Shown here: one piece after another, positions 14,738 through 22,020 of the stretch
Layout: the number at the start of each line of letters is the position of its first letter
Numbering within the stretch: position 1 is the first letter of the stretch
Assembly (NCBI GenBank): GCA_965650335.1
Contig: CBFGOI010000060.1
Coordinates: 1-28,782 of the forward strand
Length of the DNA: 28,782 bases
Reading direction: 5' to 3'
Source of the DNA: Paradesertivirga sp965650335
GTDB lineage: Bacteria > Bacteroidota > Bacteroidia > Sphingobacteriales > Sphingobacteriaceae
The notes under the pieces: model-generated
What the model was told of the DNA's origin: nothing
The model's input: the letters and a program-made list of their open reading frames with translations, nothing else
Databases searched by the model: none
Position numbers and translations under genes: made by a program

Positions 14738-15508
14738 TCAAATCCTTTTAATAATCCGCAACTTGTGTGTATGTCTTTTTAAATCGAGACTATAAATGCC
14801 TTGTCCGTCAATAGGGTCTATTTTTACCCTTCCCGAAGCATGAATAATATGCTGATCATCCAGCATGATACCTACATGTACAACACGCCCTTCTTCATTA
14901 TCGAAAAATGCAAGATCGCCGGCTTTAGCCTCTTGTAAGAAGTTTACTATTTCGCCTTGTTCCGCCTGCTGCCAGGCATCCCGGAACAATCTTTTGCCCA
15001 GCATCTTAAAAACTATTTGTGTTAATCCCGAGCAGTCAATTCCAAACAAGGTTTTCCCTCCCCATAAATATGGAGCCCCTAAATAAAATTTCGCAAATTC
15101 AACAACCGAGCTCTCGAAATCTGCAGGGTCAAGTAGTAAAGAATCAGAAAGTAAAGAATATTCTTCTGTCCCGAGAAAAAACTTTTTATTGTTCATTTCC
15201 GGAATACTACTGCCTGCAAGTAAATGCAATTTTTCTCCGGTAGACAATTTAATTGCTTCGTGATTAATCCCTAAACCGAGAATCGCACCCTTCCCTTCTG
15301 CCAAACAGCTCTTAGATGGAATATACTGTTTACTGTCGATCCAACCTTGATATTCGTCAAAGCAGGTTTTAATGAAAGTCCATTTTTCTGTAACCTGCAA
15401 AATCTCGAAACAATCACCGAACAGCAACTGAGATAAAATTTCACTTTTATCCGAAGCTTCAGACCTTATAGGAACAATAGATAAATTACAAATACCGTAT
15501 TTAGTCAT
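14738..15508 (-). CDS. NlpC/P60 (C40) peptidase with N-terminal SH3-like domain
   Basis: 256 residues. Residues about 5-65 form a bacterial SH3-like domain (IVPIRSEASDKSEILSQLLFGD...WTFIKTCFDEYQGWID). The NlpC/P60 domain follows with catalytic C159 (GIDCSGLTQ), H211 (VVHVGIM) and a third polar residue H223 (IIHASG). These enzymes cut the D-Glu to diamino acid bond in peptidoglycan peptides. It resembles dipeptidyl-peptidase VI / YkfC. No signal peptide is seen, so a cytosolic role in murein peptide recycling is more likely than wall cutting. Confidence 0.88.
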   Translation of the reverse strand: MTKYGICNLSIVPIRSEASDKSEILSQLLFGDCFEILQVTEKWTFIKTCFDEYQGWIDSKQYIPSKSCLAEGKGAILGLGINHEAIKLSTGEKLHLLAGSSIPEMNNKKFFLGTEEYSLLSDSLLLDPADFESSVVEFAKFYLGAPYLWGGKTLFGIDCSGLTQIVFKMLGKRLFRDAWQQAEQGEIVNFLQEAKAGDLAFFDNEEGRVVHVGIMLDDQHIIHASGRVKIDPIDGQGIYSLDLKRHTHKLRIIKRI

Positions 15509-15617
15509 ATCGGATACAAATCAAAGAAAATTGATTAGATTCAAGAAATAAAAAAACTTAGCTTTTACTTTATTGTTTTAATAGAGATGAAAATAGCTCA
15601 CATTACATATACGAATA

Positions 15618-16103
15618 ATGAAAACATTTAATCAAATTCAAAAAATTTTAATTGCTGTTGAAGACAGTCAGTATTCTGAACGAGCTACCAGTTACGGTGT
15701 TGATTTAGCAAAACAGCTGGGTGCCGAAATTGCATTATTACATGTAAATGAAGTTCCAGTTGCTACTCCCTATGTGGCAGATCCTTTGCTTAATGAGCCC
15801 CCTATTATGATGCCCGAAATGGTTCATGCGCAGGAAGATGCTAGCAAAAAACTCTTAAATAAGATTGCTGAATCAATTGGAGACGAAATTACCGTATATA
15901 CTTTTCATAAAATGGGGAGCCCAAAAGATGAGATTTTGCTGACTGCCGACGAATGGAATGCTGATATAATTATTCTGGGCACGCATGGTAGAACTGGATT
16001 CGATCATTTTCTTTCCGGAAGCGTTGCAGAAAAAGTGGTGAGAAGAGCAAAATGCCCGGTCTTGATAATTCCGAATAAGGATGCCGAAGGAGAGAAAAAA
16101 TAA
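15618..16103 (+). CDS. Universal stress protein (UspA family)
   Basis: 161 residues. Typical Usp fold: KILIAVEDSQYSERATSYGVDLAKQLGAEIALLHV at the N-terminus and the ATP-binding pattern GTHGRTGFDHFLSGSVAEKVVRRAKCPVLIIP near the C-terminus (G-x2-G-x9-GS). It probably binds ATP and acts in stress survival; specific partners are unknown. It is monocistronic and ended by a strong hairpin. A 14-codon ORF out of frame overlaps its start but has no support. Confidence 0.9.
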   Translation: MKTFNQIQKILIAVEDSQYSERATSYGVDLAKQLGAEIALLHVNEVPVATPYVADPLLNEPPIMMPEMVHAQEDASKKLLNKIAESIGDEITVYTFHKMGSPKDEILLTADEWNADIIILGTHGRTGFDHFLSGSVAEKVVRRAKCPVLIIPNKDAEGEKK

Positions 16104-16125
16104 TGACAGAAAGAGGTACATGAAT

Positions 16126-16163
16126 TTACAAAAAAAGCGGCTTTGGGGCCGCTTTCTTTGTAA
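16126..16163. terminator. Bidirectional intrinsic terminator between usp and the ferredoxin gene
   Basis: TTACA followed by an A-run and GCGGC (16126-16141) pairs with GCCGC followed by TTTCTTTGTAA (16148-16163): 15 of 16 pairs, loop TTTGGG. A T-rich run follows the stem on the plus strand and A-rich sequence precedes it, so it can serve both the rightward usp gene and the leftward ferredoxin gene. Confidence 0.85.
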
Positions 16164-16179
16164 TTAGATATTTTATTTA

Positions 16180-16533
16180 TTAATCCTCAGCATGAAGCCA
16201 GGCTTTTTTTGCTAGTAATTCTTCTTCAGTTTCACGTACATCTACATCGTCGATGCAGCAATCAACAGGACAAACAGCTGCACACTGTGGTTCATCGTGA
16301 AAACCTTTACACTCTGTACATTTATCCGAAACTATATAATAAAATTCTTCTGAGATTGCTGGTTGAGCCTCTTCTGCGTTCAATGTGGTACCATCACCAA
16401 AATCTATTACTCCGCGTAAAGCTGTGCCTTCCGAAAAACGCCAGGCAGCTCCCGCATCATAAATAGCATTATTAGGGCATTCCGGCTCACAAGCTCCGCA
16501 GTTAATGCATTCGTCTGTTATTATTATCGCCAT
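16180..16533 (-). CDS. 2[4Fe-4S] ferredoxin
   Basis: 117 residues. The first cluster motif is C9-x2-C12-x2-C15-x3-C19-P; the second is C-x2-C-x8-C-x3-C-P (DKCTECKGFHDEPQCAAVCPVD). The longer C-x8-C spacing is that of Alvin-type dicluster ferredoxins. An insert of about 45 residues separates the clusters, and an acidic tail ends the protein. It is a soluble low-potential electron carrier. It is divergent from the acyl-CoA reductase, with promoters facing across each other, which suggests linked function or control. Confidence 0.88.
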   Translation of the reverse strand: MAIIITDECINCGACEPECPNNAIYDAGAAWRFSEGTALRGVIDFGDGTTLNAEEAQPAISEEFYYIVSDKCTECKGFHDEPQCAAVCPVDCCIDDVDVRETEEELLAKKAWLHAED

Positions 16534-16558
16534 GTTCTATAATTCTATTTCTTAACCG

Positions 16559-16566
16559 TAATTTTG
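16559..16566 (+). promoter_or_regulatory. -7 box for the acyl-CoA reductase gene
   Basis: TAATTTTG fits TAnnTTTG. Transcription would start near 16572, leaving about 65 nt before the TTG at 16639. The -33 element is weak. Its presence argues against the longer reading frame that would begin at 16564 inside the box. Confidence 0.5.
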
Positions 16567-16594
16567 CATCTGCTATGCACTGCAAAAACAGTTG

Positions 16595-16602
16595 CAAATA
16601 TA
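16595..16602 (-). promoter_or_regulatory. -7 box for the ferredoxin gene
   Basis: Minus-strand TATATTTG (16602 to 16595) fits TAnnTTTG and would start a transcript near 16589, about 55 nt before the ferredoxin ATG. It lies downstream of the opposing promoter at 16559-16566, so the two transcripts overlap at their 5' ends. Confidence 0.45.
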
Positions 16603-16638
16603 ACACAATCTGTTGATTTTATTTTAAGGACTTCCATT

Positions 16639-17661
16639 TTGACACTAGAACAACGAAAAGCGGCTTTTAAAAGTTTGGGAAATTATTTACAATCTCCGGA
16701 CGAGCAGCTTAAGCAATTGATAAACAACGCACATCAATCAAATGCCTGGTTTACCCCGGAGGAAACGGCCAAAGCAATAAAAGGGATTTCTTTCATGCTC
16801 GAGGCGCAGGATACTGACCGGTGGCTTGAAGAAGAAAAAGTAAACATACAATCTCCAATCAATCCCAGGCAAATCGGATTAGTTTTAGCGGGGAATATTC
16901 CGCTGGTTGGCTTTCATGATATTTTATCTGTTTTGGTAACCGGGCATATTGCTTTAATTAAATCTTCATCTCAGGACAAACATCTTATTCCACATTTATT
17001 AAGTAAACTAATCGAGTTTGAGCCGGGCTTTAAAGAGCAGATAAAATTTGTTGACAGGCTCGAAGGTTTTGATGCTGTGATTGCAACCGGAAGTAATAAT
17101 ACATCGAGGTATTTCGAATATTATTTTTCAAAAGTACCTCATATTATTCGCAAGAATCGAAATAGCATTGCGGTGTTGACAGGGCAAGAAAGTCGCGATG
17201 AGTTGTTTTTACTCGGTCATGATATATTTGACTTTTTTGGCTTAGGATGCAGAAACGTCTCGAAGGTTTTTGTTCCCGAAGATTATGATTTTACTACATT
17301 TTTCGAATCTATCGAATCCTACAAAAACATTGTAAATCATAATAAATACTGCAATAACTACGAGTACAACAAGTCTATCTATTTAATTAACCGCGAAAAG
17401 CACTTCGACAATGGATTCTTGCTTGTAAAAAAAGATGAACGTTTAGCCTCACCTCTTGCGGTTTTATATTACGAGGAATATGCGAAGCTCGAATCTGCAA
17501 CAAATGCCATTCAATCCATTGCAGAAAACCTTCAATGCATCGTTTCAAAACAAGAACTGAAGGTTACAAGTCAACAAGTTAATTTCGGAAAAAGTCAGCA
17601 ACCCAGATTGTGGGATTATGCAGATCGTGTAAATACTGTGGAATTTTTGCTGAGTTTATAA
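16639..17661 (+). CDS. LuxC-family acyl-CoA reductase
   Basis: 340 residues from TTG at 16639 (MTLEQRKAAFKSLGNYLQS). The open frame reaches back to 16564, but that would put the start inside the promoter. Family features: LVLAGNIPLVGFHDILSVLVTGHIALIKSSSQDK (cofactor-binding region), ATGSNNTSRYFEYYF, IRKNRNSIAVLTG, and FGLGCRNVSKVFVP with the likely catalytic cysteine. LuxC reduces an activated fatty acid to an aldehyde. No luciferase gene is present, so this enzyme makes or uses an aldehyde for something else. The divergent ferredoxin could be an electron partner, which is inference. Confidence 0.8.
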   Translation: MTLEQRKAAFKSLGNYLQSPDEQLKQLINNAHQSNAWFTPEETAKAIKGISFMLEAQDTDRWLEEEKVNIQSPINPRQIGLVLAGNIPLVGFHDILSVLVTGHIALIKSSSQDKHLIPHLLSKLIEFEPGFKEQIKFVDRLEGFDAVIATGSNNTSRYFEYYFSKVPHIIRKNRNSIAVLTGQESRDELFLLGHDIFDFFGLGCRNVSKVFVPEDYDFTTFFESIESYKNIVNHNKYCNNYEYNKSIYLINREKHFDNGFLLVKKDERLASPLAVLYYEEYAKLESATNAIQSIAENLQCIVSKQELKVTSQQVNFGKSQQPRLWDYADRVNTVEFLLSL

Positions 17662-17690
17662 ACAACCCGGACTAAAACGACAGAAAATTA

Positions 17691-17698
17691 TAACTTTG
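17691..17698 (+). promoter_or_regulatory. -7 box 5 nt before the small gene upstream of ftsE
   Basis: TAACTTTG fits TAnnTTTG; only GCGTT separates it from the ATG at 17704. No clear -33 element is seen. A transcript from here would be leaderless or nearly so. Confidence 0.5.
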
Positions 17699-17703
17699 GC
17701 GTT

Positions 17704-17907
17704 ATGTACATCATTAAGGTGAAAGGTGTCGCAAGAATTCCTGACTACGTTCAATTGAGGGATGATAAATTTACACTACTAGCATATTTCAGAGTAGACA
17801 GACCAGATAAATCACTTGAAAAAATTGGCTTAGGGGATAAATCTGAATACATCATGAACCTTGTTAAAGACCTTCCATTTGGTCAGATTTTAAAATTAGA
17901 GCTTTAA
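17704..17907 (+). CDS. Small uncharacterised protein upstream of ftsE
   Basis: 67 residues, soluble, with mixed charge and a beta-like pattern (YIIKVKGVARIPDYVQLRDDKFTLLAYFRV) followed by a helical stretch (DKSEYIMNLVKDLPFGQILKLEL). No membrane segment, signal or known motif. One base separates its stop from the ftsE ATG, so the two are almost certainly one transcript and coupled. I recall short proteins of this kind before ftsE in other Bacteroidota, which supports a real gene, but I cannot give a function. Confidence 0.7.
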   Translation: MYIIKVKGVARIPDYVQLRDDKFTLLAYFRVDRPDKSLEKIGLGDKSEYIMNLVKDLPFGQILKLEL

Positions 17908-17908
17908 T

Positions 17909-18592
17909 ATGATTGGCAATACAGTTATAAAACTTGAAAATGTTGACGTTTACCAGCAAAAACACCTGGTTCTTAGCAATGTTAATCTCCAGATTGATAA
18001 GGGAGAATTTGTTTTTCTTATCGGCCAAACCGGATCCGGCAAAAGCAGTTTATTGAAAATTATATATGGTGATCTTCACATTTCATCCGGTGAGGGCCAT
18101 GCCGGAGGTTATGATTTAAAAAAGCTCACGGAAAAAGATATTCCTTTTTTGAGAAGAAAACTGGGTATCGTTTTCCAGGATTTTCAACTTTTAACCGATC
18201 GTACTATAGAGGATAATCTTCGTTTTGTAATGCACGCGACCGGCTGGAAAGATAAAGGACTGATTGCTGACAGGATTAAGGATGTTTTAGAAAAAGTTGG
18301 ACTTCGCTCTAAGATTAAAAAAATGCCTCATGAAATCTCAGGTGGCGAACAGCAGAGGGTCGTAATTGCCAGGGCCCTGCTTAATGATCCGGAAATTATT
18401 TTGGCAGATGAACCAACCGGAAACCTGGATCCTGATACAGCAGAAGAAATCATGCTCCTTTTAAAAGAAATCAGCCGTTCGGGAACTGCAGTCTTGATGG
18501 CAACTCATGCATATCAATTAATTCGCACCTTCCCTTCTCGCATCATTAAATGTGAAAACGGAAGAGTCATAGAAGATGCCAAAATCGTCTAA
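17909..18592 (+). CDS. ftsE: FtsE-like ABC transporter ATPase
   Basis: 227 residues, a complete nucleotide-binding domain: Walker A GQTGSGKS (39-46), Q-loop FQDFQLL, ABC signature SGGEQQRVVIARALL, Walker B IILADEPTGNLD, and switch His in MATHAYQL. The small size and N-terminal style match FtsE, which with the membrane protein FtsX controls peptidoglycan hydrolases at the division site. FtsX is not next to it here. A LolD/MacB-type exporter ATPase is the main alternative; the single-gene context and text favour FtsE. Confidence 0.85.
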   Translation: MIGNTVIKLENVDVYQQKHLVLSNVNLQIDKGEFVFLIGQTGSGKSSLLKIIYGDLHISSGEGHAGGYDLKKLTEKDIPFLRRKLGIVFQDFQLLTDRTIEDNLRFVMHATGWKDKGLIADRIKDVLEKVGLRSKIKKMPHEISGGEQQRVVIARALLNDPEIILADEPTGNLDPDTAEEIMLLLKEISRSGTAVLMATHAYQLIRTFPSRIIKCENGRVIEDAKIV

Positions 18593-18639
18593 GTGATCGA
18601 TCATACGTCAAATTGTTTGTGGGAATTAACAAATCACTG

Positions 18640-18652
18640 ACAGCTTGGCTGT
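18640..18652 (+). terminator. Weak hairpin with T-rich tail between ftsE and grpE
   Basis: ACAGC (18640-18644) and GCTGT (18648-18652) pair around TTG, followed by TTTATTTAATT. It could be a weak terminator for ftsE or part of grpE control. No CIRCE-type repeat is seen. Confidence 0.35.
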
Positions 18653-18691
18653 TTTATTTAATTGGCAAAAAATTTGTCTAACCCCATTATT

Positions 18692-19324
18692 ATGAAGTTT
18701 TCAGACATGTTGAAAAACAAGAAGAAAAACCCTGAGAAAGAAGTTATGAATGAAAATAACGAAGTGAAACCCGAAATTGAACAAGAATTAGAGCAGGTAA
18801 GCGAAATACTTAGCCATCAAGGCGATGGAAATAATTCCGAAAACATTCCTGCTAGTGACGTTGAAGATCAGCTGTCTCAAGAAGACAAACTTAAAGCTGA
18901 CTTGACTGAAGCGAATAATAAATATTTACGCTTGTACGCCGAGTTCGATAATTATAAAAGACGAACAAATAAAGAACGTATAGATTTATTGCAAACTGCA
19001 GGAAAAGACGTTTTGGTTAGTCTGTTACCAGTTGTTGACGATTTTGATCGTGCTTTAAAATCTATGGAAACTGCCACCGATGTTTCGGCAGTAAAAGAAG
19101 GTATCGTTTTAGTTCAAAATAAACTGAAAAGTATTTTAACACAAAAGGGTTTAAAAGAAATGGAATCAGTAGGAACTGTGTTTGACGCAGAAATCCATGA
19201 AGCTATTACCAATATCCCAGCCCCATCAGAGGACTTGAAGGGAAAAGTGATTGATGAAGTTGAAAAGGGATATTATTTAAATGACAAAGTGATCCGCTTT
19301 GCAAAAGTTGTTGTTGGAGCGTAA
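18692..19324 (+). CDS. grpE: Nucleotide exchange factor GrpE
   Basis: 210 residues from the ATG at 18692 (MKFSDMLKNKKKNPEKE). A frame back to TTG at 18662 is open, and ATGs at 18707 and 18746 are also possible. The N-terminal 60 residues are acidic and low in complexity. A long coiled coil follows (EDKLKADLTEANNKYLRLYAEFDNYKRRTNKERIDLL), then the beta domain ending DEVEKGYYLNDKVIRFAKVVVG, the GrpE signature. It releases ADP from DnaK. Downstream is dnaJ; dnaK is not in the window. Confidence 0.94.
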   Translation: MKFSDMLKNKKKNPEKEVMNENNEVKPEIEQELEQVSEILSHQGDGNNSENIPASDVEDQLSQEDKLKADLTEANNKYLRLYAEFDNYKRRTNKERIDLLQTAGKDVLVSLLPVVDDFDRALKSMETATDVSAVKEGIVLVQNKLKSILTQKGLKEMESVGTVFDAEIHEAITNIPAPSEDLKGKVIDEVEKGYYLNDKVIRFAKVVVGA

Positions 19325-19351
19325 AAAGGATTGTGGGAGCGAATGAAAGAT

Positions 19352-19369
19352 AGAATGATTAAACATTCT
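19352..19369 (+). repeat. Small inverted repeat between grpE and dnaJ
   Basis: AGAATG (19352-19357) and CATTCT (19364-19369) pair around ATTAAA within the 81-nt gap. No strong T-run follows. It may be incidental. Confidence 0.25.
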
Positions 19370-19405
19370 TCCTTCAAAGTTCAATCCTTCACTCATTAAA
19401 ATAAA

Positions 19406-20554
19406 ATGGCTAAAAGAGATTATTACGATATACTGGGTATCACTAAAGGTGCCAGTGCCGATGAGATTAAAAAAGCTTATCGTAAACAGGCTATTAAATT
19501 TCACCCAGATAAGAATCCAGGCGACAAGGAAGCTGAGGAAATGTTTAAAGAGGCAGCCGAAGCTTATGAAATCCTGAGTAATCCGGAGAAGAAGCAACGA
19601 TATGATCAATTTGGTCATGCCGGGACCCAAGGTGGTGGCGGCTATGGCGGACACATGAATATGGAAGACATTTTCAGTCAGTTTGGCGATGTGTTCGGCG
19701 GTGGTAGCCCTTTTGAAAGCTTTTTTGGAGGTGGCGGCCAGTCCAGAGGTGGCAGACGGGTTGCCCGAGGTAGTAATTTAAGGATCAAGGTTAAGTTAAC
19801 TCTTGAGGAGATTGCGAAAGGCGCTGAAAAGAAAATAAAAGTTAATAAACAAGTTGTTTGTAGTACCTGTGATGGCAGCGGAGCGAAAGATCGTTCTTCA
19901 TTCCATACCTGTTCTACTTGCGGCGGGTCAGGATCGGTTCGTAGGGTTACGAACACCATTCTGGGCCAAATGCAAACAACAAGCACCTGTCCTACTTGTA
20001 ACGGCGAAGGCACACAAATTACATCTAAGTGTACCGCATGCCATGGAGACGGAGTTGTAAGAGGCGAAGAAACGATTTCGATAAACATTCCGGCCGGTGT
20101 TAGTGAAGGTATGCAACTTTCTATGGGTGGTAAAGGTAATGCTGCTCCAAGAGGAGGTGTACCAGGCGACCTGATAATACTGATCGAAGAAATTCCACAT
20201 GAAACCCTTCAACGCGAAGGAAACAACGTTGTATTTGACCTACATATCAGCTTTGTTGATGCAACCTTGGGTGCAAGCGTAGAAGTTCCTACTATTGACG
20301 GAAAAGCTAAAATCAAAATAGAGCCCGGAACTCAGGGGGGCAAAATACTGAGATTGAAAGGCAAAGGTGTTCCGGAAGTGAACTCTTATCACCGCGGCGA
20401 TCAGTTGGTTTATGTAAATATCTGGACTCCAAAAGCATTATCAAGAGAAGAACGTGATTTAATGGAGAAACTCCAGGAATCACCAAATTTCCGCCCACAA
20501 CCTGGAAAGCATGAAAAAAGCTTCTTTGAAAGGATGAAAGAATATTTTGAATAA
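19406..20554 (+). CDS. dnaJ: Chaperone protein DnaJ
   Basis: 382 residues, full type I DnaJ: J domain (1-70) with HPD (KFHPDKNPGD), a Gly/Phe region (about 72-115), four zinc-binding C-x2-C-x-G-x-G repeats (CSTCDGSG, CSTCGGSG, CPTCNGEG, CTACHGDG), and the C-terminal substrate-binding domains (INIPAGVSEGMQLSMGGKGNA...LRLKGKGVP). It delivers substrates to DnaK and stimulates its ATPase. It lies 81 nt after grpE, likely the same transcript, and is closed by a strong terminator. Confidence 0.98.
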   Translation: MAKRDYYDILGITKGASADEIKKAYRKQAIKFHPDKNPGDKEAEEMFKEAAEAYEILSNPEKKQRYDQFGHAGTQGGGGYGGHMNMEDIFSQFGDVFGGGSPFESFFGGGGQSRGGRRVARGSNLRIKVKLTLEEIAKGAEKKIKVNKQVVCSTCDGSGAKDRSSFHTCSTCGGSGSVRRVTNTILGQMQTTSTCPTCNGEGTQITSKCTACHGDGVVRGEETISINIPAGVSEGMQLSMGGKGNAAPRGGVPGDLIILIEEIPHETLQREGNNVVFDLHISFVDATLGASVEVPTIDGKAKIKIEPGTQGGKILRLKGKGVPEVNSYHRGDQLVYVNIWTPKALSREERDLMEKLQESPNFRPQPGKHEKSFFERMKEYFE

Positions 20555-20560
20555 GAACTA

Positions 20561-20598
20561 AAACCTATGAGGACCTGAAAACCTCATAGGTTTTTATA
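20561..20598 (+). terminator. Intrinsic terminator of the grpE-dnaJ transcript
   Basis: AAACCTATGAGG (20561-20572) pairs perfectly with CCTCATAGGTTT (20582-20593) around a 9-nt loop, followed by TTTAT. It begins 7 nt after the dnaJ stop. Confidence 0.9.
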
Positions 20599-20606
20599 CA
20601 CACATT

Positions 20607-20650
20607 TTATACAGAAAAAGCCATCGTTTCCGATGGCTTTTTCTGTATAA
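20607..20650. terminator. Perfect 20-bp bidirectional terminator
   Basis: Arms 20607-20626 and 20631-20650 are exact reverse complements around TTTC. Each arm has a run of five A or T next to a GCCATCG core, so it works as a T-tailed hairpin in both directions. It serves as backup to the dnaJ terminator and as the terminator of the leftward porin gene. Confidence 0.9.
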
Positions 20651-20687
20651 AAGATTTACTTTAGAGTTTCCAAGTAGAGTTGCCTAA

Positions 20688-21881
20688 TTAGAAACCAATC
20701 TCGACCTGAAATCTATAAATTAGCTCATGTGCGTCAGAATTTTTCTCTAATAAGCTTACATCACTTTGCACCTTTAACGTATGTCCGGAAATATACTTGG
20801 AAATACCCAGGGTGTATTGAGTGTTATCATCCCTCTGGGTAATGGCCTCAGGGTTAACCTGGGTAAAACGGCCGGCTAGTTCTACATTATTTTTGAAAAG
20901 ATAACCTGCCTGAACATTAAAGCCTGTACCGGTAAAGAATGCTTTTGAAACCTTTCCATCTATATCTGTTTCTACGACAGGAGAACCATTCGATCTCTTA
21001 TCAGCATATTCTGCCATTGCCGAGAAACCTTTATATTTAAACATAGCATCGGCGAATATAGTTTTCAGGTCGCGTTGCTCGGTAAAAAAGCTTCCCAACT
21101 GTCCGCCTTGCCTTGAAGCGCGATCATTGAAATCATATGTTAATCCAAGACTTAATTTTGGTGAAGTCTCTCTTTTTAAATCACCACCAAAATAATCTCC
21201 GCCACTCTGAAACTCGCCAAAAGGCAAAACCTCTACTCTTCCGGTATAATCATAACCTCCTTTATTATCAGAAGTTATGTTTCTTCCTTCACCTGTGGAA
21301 ATTGAAAGTATTTTTCTGAACGCAACCTTACCTAACTCAGATTCATGTTCCAACTGAACACCAAGATCTCTATCAAGATTGTAGCGGGAGTTTAACAGAC
21401 TGCGGTCTACGAATTGTAATCGCTGTGACGAAACTACCCTTTCTCGGTTACCGGGTAATTTGGCTTGACCAAACTTTAAATTAAAACCTTTTGCGAAATT
21501 CCAGTCTACAAACGCATCCAAAACGATATTAGATGTACTGTTATTTTCGGATAATGGCTTACCTGTATCCGAGTTACTTAACGCAAATTCGAATTTATAT
21601 TCTATTTTAGGATTATAGATAAATCCTTCCATTTTTATCCTTGCTCTTCTTATCTGCAAATTATCACTATAACTTTTCTCATCTAAGTTGTAAGTGCCAG
21701 AATATAAATTTTGAGCACGCACATTTAATTTAGTTGAAAAAGAAGAATCAGCAGCTATGAATTGCAATCCTTTTCCATGAGTTGTAGGATTACTCGACTG
21801 TGCAAAAACAAAAGCCGGGAATAAAAAAACAACACTAAGTTTTAGGGGTAAATACCTCTTGGTTCTATTAAATAAATTCAT
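20688..21881 (-). CDS. Outer-membrane porin of the phosphate-selective O/P family
   Basis: 397 residues. A type I signal peptide (KLSVVFLFPAFVFA|Q) is cut after about residue 27. The mature protein is a series of alternating beta strands ending in a terminal Phe (VEIGF), the usual outer-membrane barrel end. Strands such as LQIRRARIKMEGFIYNPKIEYKFEF, FNLKFGQAKLPGNRERVVSSQRLQFVDRSL and LSLGLTYDFND fit OprO/OprP-like porins. The family name does not prove phosphate selectivity. The gene stands alone between a bidirectional terminator and a 139-nt upstream gap that holds a TTAAC repeat. Confidence 0.85.
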   Translation of the reverse strand: MNLFNRTKRYLPLKLSVVFLFPAFVFAQSSNPTTHGKGLQFIAADSSFSTKLNVRAQNLYSGTYNLDEKSYSDNLQIRRARIKMEGFIYNPKIEYKFEFALSNSDTGKPLSENNSTSNIVLDAFVDWNFAKGFNLKFGQAKLPGNRERVVSSQRLQFVDRSLLNSRYNLDRDLGVQLEHESELGKVAFRKILSISTGEGRNITSDNKGGYDYTGRVEVLPFGEFQSGGDYFGGDLKRETSPKLSLGLTYDFNDRASRQGGQLGSFFTEQRDLKTIFADAMFKYKGFSAMAEYADKRSNGSPVVETDIDGKVSKAFFTGTGFNVQAGYLFKNNVELAGRFTQVNPEAITQRDDNTQYTLGISKYISGHTLKVQSDVSLLEKNSDAHELIYRFQVEIGF

Positions 21882-21966
21882 CGTTAAATTAATATTTAGC
21901 GAAAATACATCAAATGTTAATTCAAGATTACCGAAATTACTGATTTAATATAATGATTATTCATAG

Positions 21967-21983
21967 TTAACATTAACTTAACG
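21967..21983. promoter_or_regulatory. TTAAC triple repeat upstream of the porin, Pho-box-like
   Basis: TTAACA, TTAAC and TTAACG sit head to tail. The outer two begin 11 bp apart, the helical spacing used by PhoB/PhoP-type response regulators. It lies 86-102 nt upstream of the porin ATG. The background is AT-rich, so chance is possible. Confidence 0.3.
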
Positions 21984-22020
21984 TTGTAGGGCAAAATCGG
22001 AATAAAGCTTATAGTCTTGG

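Noticed and set aside
15587..15631. 14-codon ORF overlapping the universal stress protein start
   Set aside because: Out of frame, no biased codons or conserved features; likely chance.
18593..18691. CIRCE, sigma-54 or heat-shock operator ahead of grpE
   Set aside because: No TTAGCACTC-type inverted repeat and no GG-N10-GC spacing; only a short ACAGC/GCTGT hairpin and a TGATCGATCA palindrome are seen.
19678..20088. 136-residue minus-strand ORF within dnaJ
   Set aside because: It is the antisense shadow of the Gly- and Cys-rich zinc region of dnaJ; no start context or family.
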